A DNA stretch of 64,000 bases from Enoplosus armatus (lineage: Eukaryota > Chordata > Actinopteri > Centrarchiformes > Enoplosidae), in the NCBI RefSeq assembly GCF_043641665.1, contig NC_092198.1, positions 5,016,001-5,080,000 of the forward strand. Reading direction: 5' to 3'. Both the position numbers and the translations under genes were made by a program. Below are positions 33,852 through 46,100 of the stretch, piece by piece; the first letter of the stretch is position 1, and each line of letters opens with the position of its first letter. The notes below the pieces were generated by a model. That model was not told where the DNA came from and searched no databases. It saw nothing but the letters and a program-made list of their open reading frames with translations.

Positions 33852-36715
33852 ATGTGGACACTGGCTCTTCAGTTGGTTTTCACTGGTTTATACTTACAGG
33901 TACGTGTATAACATTGTGCTCAAAACTGATCAGTTGTACTTTGTTTTTCCCATATTGAACAGTTAGAAGATAGTAAACAGAAGTTAAAAAGAAAACATAT
34001 ATATATAAAGATAATCTGAGATTCAGAGATTATTTTGGGAACTATGCTTATTCAAATTTAAAATATGCTCCATAAGTTTCTTGCTGAGGGTCTGATGAGA
34101 AGATTGTGTATTTCCAAATACAAACAAATCCTTTGACTGCCGATTTACAGAAATAATCTAACCTTCCTACCTGCAGGTATCCACGTGCTACCCATCATGC
34201 ACTCTGTACGGCCTCGAAGCTGCTTGCGCCTCCCAGCACCACTACTGGGTTCCCGCTCTGCCTCCCAACATCACCCACCTCTACCTGGAGATGAACTACA
34301 TCAGTGAGATCAACAGCACCTCGCTCAGAAGCTATGACCAGCTGCAACAGTTAGATCTTGGAATGCAGAACGTGCCTCTCGTCATAAGAAACAACGCTTT
34401 CCTCAGGCAGAGAAAACTGACGAGGTTGGTCCTAGGCCACAATATCGGCCTTCAGCTGGAGCCAAGGGCGTTTGCAGGACTGTTCAATTTACAAAACCTC
34501 TTTTTGGATTATTGCAATTTGACAGACTCCATACTGGCCGACATCTATCTGCAGCCGCTTTGGTCCTTAGAAACGCTTGATCTCTTTGGGAACAAAATAG
34601 TGAGACTCCGACCTGGACTGTTCTTTTCAAAACTCACCAAGTTCACACAACTTAACCTCAAATTAAATCCGATCGAAAGACTTTGTGAAGAGGATCTTGT
34701 TGGTTTCCGGGGGAAATACTTCACACTCCTAAACTTGGTCTCCAATCACTTATACAGAACGTATAGTGGAGATTTTGACTGGGAAAAATGCGGGAACCCA
34801 TTCAGAGGGATGGCCTTTAATGTCCTTGACTTGTCCAGCAATGGGTTTGGCGTGAACACATCAAGACAATTTTTCAAAGCAATAGAGGGGACTCCAATTG
34901 CTCATTTTATATTCTCATATGAGCAAATAGGCAAAGGCTTTTCACATGACAACCTCCCCGATCCAGCTGAAAGCACATTCGAAGGCCTCATGAACAGTGC
35001 AGTTAATGTTTTAGATCTGTCTAATAATTGGATATTTGCTTTGCAGAGGGCTGTTTTAAGTCCTCTAAAAGATGCAATAATTATTGACATTTCCAAAAAC
35101 AAAATCAATCAGATTCACAGAAATGCCTTCAATGGTCTTCAAGGACATTTACGAATGCTCAACCTGTCATCCAACCTCCTAGGAGAAATATATTCTCACA
35201 CGTTCACCAATCTGACGGACCTTAGGGTGTTGGATTTGTCTTACAACCACATTGGTGCATTGGGATACAAAGCATTCACTGGTCTTCCCAAATTACGAGC
35301 GTTATATCTGACAGGAAACTCACTGCGAGACCTGGGTTTTCCCATGTCATTACCAAACTTAGATTTTCTTCTTTTGGGTGACAATAAGCTGAAATCACTA
35401 AGCAGTATCGTTGACTTGGGAATGAACAGTATCCATGTGGACGTTTCAGACAACAGACTAACAAACTTGGAGGATATTTACGTCATTTTATCTCATTTCA
35501 ATCGTCTCCAGAATTTCTTCTATGGTGGCAACTTCATCAAGTGGTGCACTCTAAGTCCGAACGTTGAAGTACCTCATAATAATAGTTTGCAAGTGCTTGA
35601 TCTTCATGACAGTTCCCTGCAGATCATTTGGGAGCAGGGGAGGTGCCTCGACCTGTTTGATCATCTCGAGGATCTGCTCGGTCTAAATTTAAGCTTCAAC
35701 TCACTTGCGACTCTCCCACAAGGGATTTTGAACGGTCTCAGCTCGATTATAGAGATCGACCTCTCGTCTAATGACTTAACGTATCTGGAGCCAGATGTCT
35801 TTCCAGTCAGCCTGAAAAGACTCGACCTTTCAAAGAACTTCCTAGCATCCCCGAACCCTAGGACATTTCAGTCTCTCGGCTTCTTAAGCATGGCGGCAAA
35901 TCGGTTCCACTGCGATTGCAACCTGGAGAACTTTCTGGAGTGGCTGAACGGGACGAATGTAACCTTCCTGAGCCCAATTGAGGAGTACAGATGTGAGTTT
36001 CCAGCCGCTCTCCATAACCTTCCTCTGCTGCATTACTCCATGATCATTGAGCCGTGTGAGGAAGATGACGAAAAGTCCGTTCAAGATCTTAAGTTTGCTA
36101 TCTTCATCTTCTCTGCTCTCTTCATCGTCACTGTCATCCTCAGCGGGATTGTTTACGCCCGTCTCCGAGGGCACATATTCATCATCTACAAAAAGATTGT
36201 TGGCAGGGTTCTCGAGGGCCCAGAATCGACACCACCTGTGGACAAGATGCAGTACGATGCCTTCTTCTGCTTTAGCGACAGTGACTACGGCTGGGTGGAG
36301 GCTGCTTTGCTGAAGAAGCTGGATAACCAGTTTTCAGAAGAGAACATCTTCCGCTGTTGCTTCGAGGCCAGAGACTTCCTGCCAGGTGAGAATCACCTTT
36401 CCAACATCAGAGATGCCATCTGGGGCAGCAGGAAGACTGTGTGCATCGTCTCCAAACAGTTCCTTAAAGGTACAGTATTAGCTACACTATGTCTAATATT
36501 ACTAATATTTTTCCCTTTCTTTGAAGGAACAGTTCGACATTTTGAGAAATACACTCATTCCTTTTCTTGCTGAGAGTCAGATGAGAAGATCGATACCACT
36601 CTCCTATATCTATGTTAATTTAACACTTCTTGTTATGTTAACTAATCAAACTAATCCTTTAAAAAAACAACGCTTCTGGGAGCTAGCATGCAAGCTAGCA
36701 CCATGGCCATAGTGA

Positions 36716-36754
<39 letters not shown>

Positions 36755-37919
36755 CTTTTTATTCTGGTCTGAATCACAAAACAAATAACCAAATGAAAAA
36801 ATTAAACAGGTAAAAGAAACTAACAGGGTCGTGCCTCTTTCTAGATGGTTGGTGCTTGGAGGCGTTCACTTTGGCCCAGGGCCGGATGCTGGAGGAGCTG
36901 ACAAATGTCCTGATTATGTTGGTGGTAGGGAAGGTATGTATTACTTTCTTTACACCCATTCTCTGGGGATTGCTAAAAGTCATATTAAGAAATTTTGGAT
37001 TTCTATGTGTGGATAGATGTTTACTTAAACTTAAACTTGACAAATGTCCAAGTCCAGTATGCACTCTTCTTTTAGTTCTGGTTCTGGTCTCAAACATCTC
37101 GTGAGGGAAATATCAGGCTCTTTAGCTGCTAAATACTACACTATGTTCACCAACTAGTCTTGCCTGCTGTTTGGTGCTGGGCAGGGAGTGTACATTGGGT
37201 CTTCAGAGCATTTTTGCTGAAAAGATGTCTGCTGCCAAAAACAATGCTGATGAGTGTGAACCAAAACGTAAAGTTGGAGCCTGTAAAAACCAAAACAATG
37301 AGTTGAAAGACACTATAAAGTTCTGTAGAGATGAGGGGAACTGCAGATTCGGGTGATAATTCTCTGTGGGCTCATCACCACAAGTGACAACTTTCATATA
37401 CAAGTAGTCATGTGACCCATCGTTAGTATAACAACATTGATTATAGGCATCCATCTGCTATTGGCTCGTCTTTGGTGCAAGGTGAGTGACTAAAGCGATG
37501 GATAATAGGCAATTCAGTACCCACTTTTCACCAGTAGATATCAGGCTTCACACGCATTGTATACATAGGGCAGAAAACTGGTGCTGTCCACTTTTACTGA
37601 ATTAAAATGGAAATGCAAGCTCTTGACCTTCCCTGCTAACCGATTTCTCCATTCTAATACAATGCACCTCAAGGTGCCTCACTACCAGCTGATGAAGTGC
37701 AACGCAGTCAGAGCTTTTGTCCATAGGAGAGAGTACCTAATCTGGCCAGAGGACCCTCAGGACCTGGAGTGGTTTTATGAGCGGCTCGTCACACAGATAC
37801 TCAAAGACACTAAGGTGAAAAAGTTTGAACCTGAACCTGAAGACGAACCTGAACCTGACATTCAACCTCAGAATGAGGACGGTGTCGAGCTTGAGAACAT
37901 CCCAGCAGCTGCCATGTGA
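33852..37919 (+). CDS. tlr5: Toll-like receptor 5, membrane form (four coding exons)
   Basis: Spliced coding exons, with matching GT/AG sites and phases: 33852-33899 (signal peptide), 34177-36469, 36845-36933 and 37674-37919, giving 891 residues. The order is signal peptide, N-terminal cysteine cap, a long run of leucine-rich repeats, C-terminal cap (CDC motif, about 35905-36057), membrane helix (about residues 657-678) and a cytoplasmic TIR domain from about residue 708. TIR landmarks match human TLR5: box 1 YDAFFCFS, the BB-loop proline in RDFLPGEN, DGWCLEAF spanning the second splice and YQLMK/WPEDPQD after the third. By family knowledge it binds bacterial flagellin and signals through MyD88 to NF-kB. 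The transmembrane and TIR parts rule out the soluble fish TLR5S. The C-terminal tail is acidic with EPEP repeats. The assignment is supported by the neighbouring disp1 gene, as in human. Confidence 0.96.
36470..36844 (+). other. tlr5 intron inside the TIR domain (phase 1)
   Basis: Donor GTACAG at 36470 and acceptor TTTCTAG ending at 36844. The split codon is Asp (G + AT), which restores the conserved DGWCLEAF block. The intron contains a pure (CT)n run at 36718-36751. Reading straight through instead runs on for some 34 codons and stops without the rest of the TIR domain. Confidence 0.9.
36718..36751. repeat. (CT)n microsatellite in tlr5 intron
   Basis: Pure TC dinucleotides, about 95 bases before the splice acceptor at 36844. 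Confidence 0.95.
36934..37673 (+). other. Second tlr5 intron inside the TIR domain (phase 0)
   Basis: Donor GTATGT at 36934 and acceptor CTCAAG ending at 37673. It holds a copy of the dispersed MITE-like family (about 37095-37446), which accounts for about half its length. Confidence 0.88.
37095..37446 (+). mobile_element. MITE-like dispersed repeat in the last tlr5 intron
   Basis: GGCTCTTTAGCTGCTAAATA, TTCACCAACTAGTC, GGGGAACTGCAGATTCGGGT and ACATTGATTATAGG match the copies at 16 and 41 kb. The left part of the element is missing. Confidence 0.6.
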
Positions 37920-38332
37920 ACTCTGACTGTATGTTAAAGAAAACCTACTTTAACCAAGATAAGCTGCTGATACCAACATCCACCCAGACAGGATGAGGAA
38001 GAACCTCTCCCTTAAGAAAGGCCTCTGATTTACCTTCAGAGGAAGTGAAGGCCCAGATGTAGAACCTGCCAGAACCTGCTGATTCTGCTCTTCTGTAGAG
38101 AGTCCTGAACAGTTTTGCGTGTAAATACCTTTGTGATTTTAGGTGATTTGTGGCAGAGTGTTAAATCAATTTATACGTCCTATGCATTTACAGTACTCCA
38201 TGACCCAATGACATGTACTGTACAAAGAAATGATTGTTATTATGTTACTGGAATTAATGTAACGTTAACTGGGTGTAATTTGTCAGATTAATCAAGTGAA
38301 ATAACAATGTCTGATAAGCCTTTGCTAGTCAA

Positions 38333-38360
38333 CTAACCCTAACCCCTAACCCTAACCCTC
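38333..38360. repeat. Interstitial telomere-like (CCCTAA)n
   Basis: About four CTAACC/CCCTAA units with one extra C, 400 bases beyond the tlr5 stop codon. Confidence 0.85.
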
Positions 38361-38563
38361 ACTCATATCAAATGTTGGTGCAAATACAGCACTGTTCACC
38401 CTAATAGCTTGCAGGATGAAGCAAATCCCCAACACTGTTTTTATTAACTGAGTAAAGAAGCCTTTCGGCTGGTCCATCCTGGAGTTCCTGTTTCTTCAAA
38501 ATACTTTGCTCCACAACAATCCATATCTCTGCCTTGTGTTGAGTCATCAGAAGTGCAGCTGTC

Positions 38564-38586
38564 ATATATATATATATATATATATA
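38564..38586. repeat. (TA)n microsatellite
   Basis: Pure TA alternation. Confidence 0.9.
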
Positions 38587-41389
38587 ACAGAAATACAAAT
38601 TTAAAAAAATGAAGGACGAAAAGTTGGGGTGACCGTTCAGGTCCCTGGGGAAAATTCTGAAGGACTCTTCTGGATTTTTATTTGCTGTTTTCACCACCAG
38701 ATGGCGAGTGTCAGCCGTCTTTATTGGCTCTTTTCGTCCGTCATGAGTGATCAGTGAAAACCCAAAGTTTTAATTAGTGAGATTTTAATGTTCAACGCAT
38801 CAAGACTGTTTATAATTGCACTGGGTGTGTCACATTCGACAGGGATTCCCTTTAATGACACCATTTTATTACAACAGCAACTGCAAATGATACCATCTCT
38901 CTAAGCACTTGGGTTTGTTAGACTGTAAGATGAGAGTGAATCTGAGGTCAACCGGTTTCCTTTCATTTGAGCTGTGTGTCTGAAAACAGGAAGCTACTGG
39001 GCAGAGGAAAGCTTCCGTCCTGTTGGCCCCGGCCGCCTGCATCCTCCCAGCCTTTATGAGCCAGCTGTTCTGAGCATTACGGCCCGTCTGCAGGCTCCTG
39101 CTGCTTATACACTGTGGACAGTCCATTAATCTGAACACAGTGCAACATTAACATCTGTCCAGCCTGCCGTATTGTGCAGTTGTTCATGTGTTGGACTTGA
39201 AAATGCTGTTAGTACCCCCAAAATGTTGTGGGTATTATTTGGATATACATAGATTTACTTGCTATATGAAGGCCCCAAAAGCCTTTTGTGATTCTTAAGT
39301 GAACTTCCAAATGTCTTTTATTTTAGACTCTGTTCATGACTGACAGGTAGGATTGATAAATACGGAGCCCTAAAAGTGACAAAAGGCAGTAAAAGATTAT
39401 CAGACAATTCAAAAATATAACAACACATCAATAAATATAAAAAAAATTGTAATTGTCCTATTTTTGGTCTTGGCACACGTTTAATGTTCTCAGTTTCAAC
39501 ATTTCTTGTTTTCCTCACCACATTTGATGATAATGACATCGGCTAAATGTATAGCTAGCTAGCATAACTGTAAATACTGGTGGCTGAGCACCAGCCTTTT
39601 TCAGCTAGCTACCTAGCTGTAGCTAAAGTCCTTCATAAAACTACCCCAGCCAGTGCAGGTAATGTTTATCATCCTTACATTGTACTGCATACTGCAATCA
39701 CTGTGTGTAACAGAAGATAAAGCTAACACTAACAAAGGTAGCTAGCTGACACAATGATAAGGTTTTAGTTTAGTTAGTTTAGTTCTAGTTAAGTTTTAAG
39801 CTTCATATGTTTTACATTCCATTTAATTTGTTTGAGTAACATTACTATTTGTTTATTTATAAGTTATATTTTTGACTTGACTTTATGTGTTTTATTATCT
39901 TTTGTCAGTTTCGAGGCTCCATACATAAAAAGATGAATAAAATAAACTTCTGCTCCTCCTCAGATCAAACGAGAAAGAAGGAAACCCTGTCTCACTTCCA
40001 TAAATCTGAACCAGTCCAGCGGCTCCACCAAAATCTAATTTGAAAAGTGGAAGCAAATGTTTACCTTGTAAACAAGCTCTCCAGCTCTGCGGCCTCTTCA
40101 CAGTTATTTCAGGCCTGCAGAATATAGACACACATGCTTCTGAGATTCTCCCTCGCAGGGAAATGTAATAAACCCTGCCCCATGGCCATAGCTAATATTT
40201 GACCTCTGTTTAAGCCAATATAATTACAGGGTTGCTCACGCAAGCCTGAGGAGGGATCCTCTGAGGGAAGTGGACTCATCTTCACTGCAGTGATTGAGAA
40301 GAGGAGGAGAATAAAGGCAGCCATGGGGGATCTGAGGCTGAGTGGAACACAAACTGATCTGTATGAGCCAAAATAAGATCTTTCCTTCAACACTGAAGCA
40401 TCAAGCGAGCCCAGTGTGGGTGGTTTACTTACGCAATGTTTTATGGGGCTTGTTTGTTTGTGGAAGCTTGCTCTGGGGTTAAGGGGGTGTGACGGGGATG
40501 CGGGGAAAGAACCAGCAAAAGCATGGTGGTACTTTTCCTCCCTTCTCTCTGGCACCATTTGGAGTGAAATGTTTTCAAGCTGGTGGAGCATTTGTGCATC
40601 ACCCATCCATTTTCCAACTTTCTGGTTGTGGTGGAAAGTAGCATCTCACATTGAAACTAATGCCTTGAGATGAGTTAATCATGTTTCCACAGAAGCGCCC
40701 CTCAGCAACCACAATGTGAGAAGTGTCTGGGACGCAATGATGAAACTAAATTGGAATGTCAAAGCAGCCCTTGAAGATAGCGAGAAAAGGATTGGCTCTG
40801 AAATTCCACATCAAAAGAAATGCTGTGAAATATGGGATCCCTGAAGTAACTTTAAGTTAAGAAGTTTGAAAAAGACCATCATAGAGCCAAAAATAGATGA
40901 CTAACTTTAGCTTAGTGTTTCAGTAGGAATTCCCCTGTCCCCCAAAACACAGCTCCAGTCCGCTGTGGAACTTAACCTTATTGAGAGCAGATCAGCCTCC
41001 ACATTCCACGCTGGAGGAAAGACAGGGAGCAGAAAGAGGATTGGAGAGGACAACTGCCTTTTTTCCCAACTGACCTCTGCGGAAACAGGTGTTTTCTGCA
41101 CTTGCTTAGAATGGATTTAGTGGCAGAAAGAAAGGGGGAGAGTGGGGTTGAAGGGATCAGAGAAGGAAGGTGGGAACGTCTGTCACCCGTTAAGACGGAC
41201 AGCTCAATGAGGGACAGCTTTGACTTCCAGCTTTGAAATGTGCACCTCCATTAGCCAGAAAGTGAGCATTAGCAGCCACCGTCAAGCAGCTACCAAGCAA
41301 ATTATTTAACCACCAACTGCACCAGTGGAGCTGCACAGTTGAGGACTGGTCATACTGGGCAGCACCTGCAGATTTTTAGCCACTTGTTA

Positions 41390-41860
41390 GCATACAATTA
41401 TCTATTTACACATATAGCAGATACTAGCTTACACTTTGGTGTAGTGTTTCTGGACACCCGATGAATGATGAATGATGCAAGTCTCCCTTTTGGTCTCTAC
41501 CAACTCCTGAGAGAAACAGCTAGCTCTTTAGCCGCTAAACGCGACACTTTCTTCCCCAGCTAGATGCTAATTTTCTGTCATTTGGTTCTGAGCACATACC
41601 GTACAGTGCGTCAATTAGAGCCCTTCTGCTGAAAACAGCTTGCGGCCTGCCAAAATGTTGCTATAACAGCGGTGAGAGTAAACCAAAACAGCTAAGTGGG
41701 GGCCCGAAAACCAAAACAACAAAGACGCTATAAAGCTCCGTTCAGCTGAGGGGAACTGCAGAGTTGGGCGATAATCATCTTCATCCCTACAAGCAACTCC
41801 TTTCACATAAATCATTTAATCAATTTTTATTGTAAACATATTGATTATAGCTGCTTTAAC
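41390..41860 (+). mobile_element. MITE-like dispersed repeat, copy between tlr5 and disp1
   Basis: GGTCTCTACCAACTCCTGAG, AGCTCTTTAGCCGCTAAACG, GGGGAACTGCAGAGTTGGGC and the end TTGATTATAGCTGCTTTAA match the family. Left boundary approximate. Confidence 0.6.
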
Positions 41861-42566
41861 AGTGAATGTGAAAATCCTCTGTGCTCCTTTAATATTCTCA
41901 CAATAGTATGCAAACTGCAGTCACAAATAGGTCCTGTTTAAAAGAGAAAACAGTCAGCAGATTTTGTTCCAATGTTGCTCTGGAAATTTTACAAAACAGT
42001 AACTCATTCAAAATATATATTTGTTAGACAAGCAAAACCACTGCTGATGGCTGCTGGGCTGCTTGCTTAGTGCTTTGTGCCAGAGTGTTGTCTCCCTGTA
42101 ATTAACTGTCTGCCTCAGCAGATCTAAAAGTTTAGAGCACTTCTTTCAGTTGATGCAATGCAGCACACAACACAAAGGTTTTTTTTTTTACCCATCTATT
42201 AACCCGGTTCCTAAAATGATTCCTGAGTAGAAATGCAGTAGGCTGACTTGTAGCTTTGAGAAGATGAGATCTGTGTCGCAATCAGTAATAAAATATGATT
42301 AATATTCTTGTGTAAAGAATAAAGAGCAGGTGAGCCCAGCCCAGTTTAAATCCAGTCATTGACCTCAGGCCAGATGTAACAGATAGCACTGAAGGCGCCA
42401 TATGAGACAATGAAACAGGTGTACGCTGTTATGATTTAAGACCTACTGTCTTCCTGCAACAGACCCTCATCGAATTTTATGGTGCAAGTGTGTGTGTATA
42501 CAAAAAATGAGACGAGCAGACAATAGGAGACAGCAGGACGATAGTGATTTAAAAAAAAAAGGACAT

Positions 42567-42572
42567 TTTAAT
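42567..42572 (-). terminator. Possible polyadenylation signal of disp1
   Basis: ATTAAA on the - strand about 570 bases beyond the disp1 stop codon. No canonical AATAAA was seen nearer. Weak evidence. Confidence 0.25.
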
Positions 42573-43144
42573 CATACAGTACATCTTTTATCTGAGGCAT
42601 GTGGCGACTTGAACACAAGAGCACACTGAGAATTTAAAACTAGCTCCCACAAATACAAATAGTGTCAGGCAATGACTTTTTATCAGCTTGTAAAATGTGG
42701 CACGTTTGTTACGGTTGATGGTGATCATATTTGACAACATATATTGATCATAACACACAATATCACAATATAGATACTGTACGATTTCATGTCGGTGCAA
42801 ATGGCTGCTGTATGAGTATATTTAACACTTAAGTTAGCAGAATTTCATGGAGGTGTCTGTGAAAAGAGACCATTCATTTCCCATAATGATATAGCTTTAA
42901 CAATAGTGCGGGTTTCCCCATAAAAATCTGGTACGTGAAGACCTGGTGAGTACAAAAAGAAACATGTAAACAGAATATACTTAATGGGTCCGTGCTGTTT
43001 TATGAAACACACTGAGGCACTTGGTCAACAAACATCACATCACAAACCTTGTTTGATTGCACAGAGACATTGTATGTGTCATTCCTTTTTTGGACATTTG
43101 CTATTTGTTCTGGATTGAGCTTTCATTAAAATATCAATTTATCA

Positions 43145-46100
43145 TTAACATAAGCTTTCCGAAGAGGGGTTAGTGTTTATTGCAAGAGGCACGCTGGTTT
43201 CAGTTTTTGGGACGTTAAACTCTGAAGCTGAATTGCACTTCACTTTCAACGTCCTGTTAAAACAGTAGAGCTTCTTTGGAGAGGCGGAGGACGCCCGCTG
43301 TCTTTTGGAGGTCCGCTTGCACTTTTTGACACTTTCCGCCCGTGTGATGGGAACACTTTCGAGCTTCTCCTGGTTGCCAGGGGTTTTACAACAAGCATCC
43401 ATTTGCGTTGTTGTATCTGTGGTTGTGGTGGACACATGGTTATCACCACAACAATGGTCACTGTCCCTTGCCTTCTGTCTTTCATGACTGGTTGTATGTG
43501 GTGAGCCCGGTGAGGGGGATGGGCATCGAGTCTGAGGTTGTGTCGGGGCTGGGGCACTGATGTTTGGGCTACTGTCAGGGCTTGAGGGCCTCATCTCATG
43601 TCTATGATCATCCTCGTGTCCCACAGGCTCTGAACCAGGTGCTGGGCCTGTGTCCTGGTTCAAAGCTGTGGTTGTGGATCTCTGTTCTCTGGCTGAACCA
43701 GCCTGCAGGCTTGCAGTGTGGACACAGTACTTCCTGAGATGGCAGCTGTGGGCAGGTCCTTGCCTGGGGGCCACTACTCTTCCCTGGGAGCAGTGGTGGA
43801 AATGGGCAGGGGGACAGTGGACATAGTGCATACGGCACTCCATGTGTGTGTAGACTGGGTCCAGGTTTGTAGGTAACAGGGCTGCATTTTGTTTGCTCGG
43901 GGTGTTTCCTGAGAGGGCGAAGAGCTGAGGGGTGGGAGGGCAGGAAGAAGAGTCCTGGGGAGGCTGAGCACAGGAGTGTGGGGTCCACTGCTGAGGCAGG
44001 TGAGGAGGAGGAGGAGGAGGGTCCCCACATGTGCAGTTAATGTTCTGAGAGTACTGGCACCTGGATGGTGTGCTCAGGGCTGATACAAGCCCATTCTCAG
44101 GGCCAGTTCTACCAGTCTCAGTTTTGCTCTTATAATGGATGTGTGAATAAGGGGCGGTGTGGTGGTGAGGAGGGATTCCATTATAAAGCTGAGCACACAC
44201 CTCCTGCTCCTCTCTGGGTTTATCTTCAGTTTTCTGACTGGATGCCAACGGCTCTAACTCATAATGCTCGACCTCCCCACCCCTGCTGTCCAGCTGGTAC
44301 TTCCCCAGGCCGGAGCCTTTCCCTTGAGGTGAGGGGTTCATCGATGTGACCTCAGAGAACACCTGACACTGCAGCTTTTTGGGCAGGGGGATCTGGCCAC
44401 AGGTCCCCTGGGGTCCCAGGCAGCGACACATGCACTGAAAGAAAAAGGTAGCAAAGGCCCAGCTGATGCACATGATCAGCATCATGAACGTGCCCAGTTG
44501 GGTGTAGGCTAACACGGTCGAGGGCATCATCATGGCCCCAGCAACAAAGGTGGTCAGTGCCGCCATCGCGATAGCAGAGCCCATGCGGCTGAGGGAGAAA
44601 ATCACCTTTCCTTCACGGTCAGGCTCAGGGGCGAGGCGGTAGGCCACGCCGTAGTGGACAGCGAAGTCCACAGACAGCCCCACTGCAACAGAAATGGTAA
44701 CGGACTCCAAGACGTTCAGCTCCCAGCCCAGAAGCACCAGGGAGCCGACTGTGACAAATATGGTCCCGGCAATCGACAGGATGGCGTACAGACTGATGAT
44801 GACGTTCCAGGTGGTCAGGAGCATGACGCTGAAAGCCACAGCCACTGACAGCGCCATGGCAACCAGAGTGCCATCTGACAGACTGTCCTGGAGGTCGTAG
44901 AACTCCAGGTTGCTAATGAACCAGCCGTGGCTGAGGCCTGCTGGGGCGTACCGCAACTCCTCAGTGATCCAGACGTCCACCTACAACAGAATCACAATCA
45001 TAAATGTCAGGAGAATCATAGCAGAAACTTAAAGTGACACCAAATAAGTTAGTACAGTACGTTAGTACAACTTATTACTTACTACTACTGGAACAGTGTG
45101 TACAATTTAACATGAAATGTGAAATACTACAGGCCCTACCTCACGGTAGAACTGGTACATCTTCTCATAGGCCAGTGTGAAGAGGTAGGTACTCTGAAAC
45201 TCTAACACTATGGCTCTGATGGTGTCATTGATGTCGAATCGAGGTCCTGGGGTCTTGCTGTCTAGATGGTAGTTAGTACTCCGATCCAGTTCCATGATGG
45301 CTCTCTTGATGCACAACTCAAAGACATCTTGCTTGTAGGGGAAAGTGGACTGACTGCAGCAGGGGTAGACAGAAGCCTCCTCACAGTCCTGGTTCTCCAT
45401 CCACTGTTAAAATAAGGGGGTTGTTTATCCAGTAACACTTTTCAAATACTTTTCAAGAAACTAGGGTGTAAATTAGGTCGCATTCAATTTCTTACTTTGT
45501 TTTGGGCAGTGTCAATAAGATGTCCTTCAATGTTTTACTAATATACACATCATTACTTCAGTACATACTTAGTACACATGCAGTACTGACCTGTTTGAAT
45601 GTCTCGATGAAGCAGCTGGTGAAGTCCTGCTCCTCTGACTGATGGACAAAGCTCTGATTTCTCAGCTTCTGGCAGAAGTTGAGGATCCACAGCTGCGATG
45701 CTGGACTGGCAATGTTGAAGCTGTTATCCAGCATCAGCTTTCCCTTGTTTTTGGGGTTCAGGGGGTCCCCATTATCCACAGGTGTCACGCCCCAGATGAT
45801 GGTGATGGGCATGTGGAGATCCTCGCCATGATGAACCCTTTCGAACATGAAAAGTTTCTTGTATTCTGCATCGTAGCGCTCAAACGGGTGGGAGGATCGG
45901 AAAACCTGAAACTCCGCCAGCTCCAGAGACGGGAGCTTCATCTTTGGGTTGACGCAAACCACATAGGCCCCGCCCACTGTGATGGCAAGGAACCAGAAAA
46001 GCCATAGGTAGCGCAATTTGATGACGATGCAGGGCAGCACCTTCTCAAAGAAGATCCTAGATGCCTCAGACACCGTAAACAGGCATTTGTTAGCCTTCTG

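Larger units (their letters stand above)
37920..41389. other. 3' flank of tlr5, non-coding
   Basis: Presumed tlr5 3' UTR, then telomere-like and TA repeats. I did not find a canonical AATAAA near the tlr5 stop. No further gene. Confidence 0.55.

Noticed and set aside
36470..36573. Frame continuing past the first tlr5 TIR exon
   Set aside because: Intron read-through; conserved TIR sequence resumes after the acceptor at 36844.
43246..44030. Other frames opposite or within the last disp1 exon
   Set aside because: Shadows of the Pro/His/Cys-rich DISP1 tail, whose frame matches the vertebrate protein.
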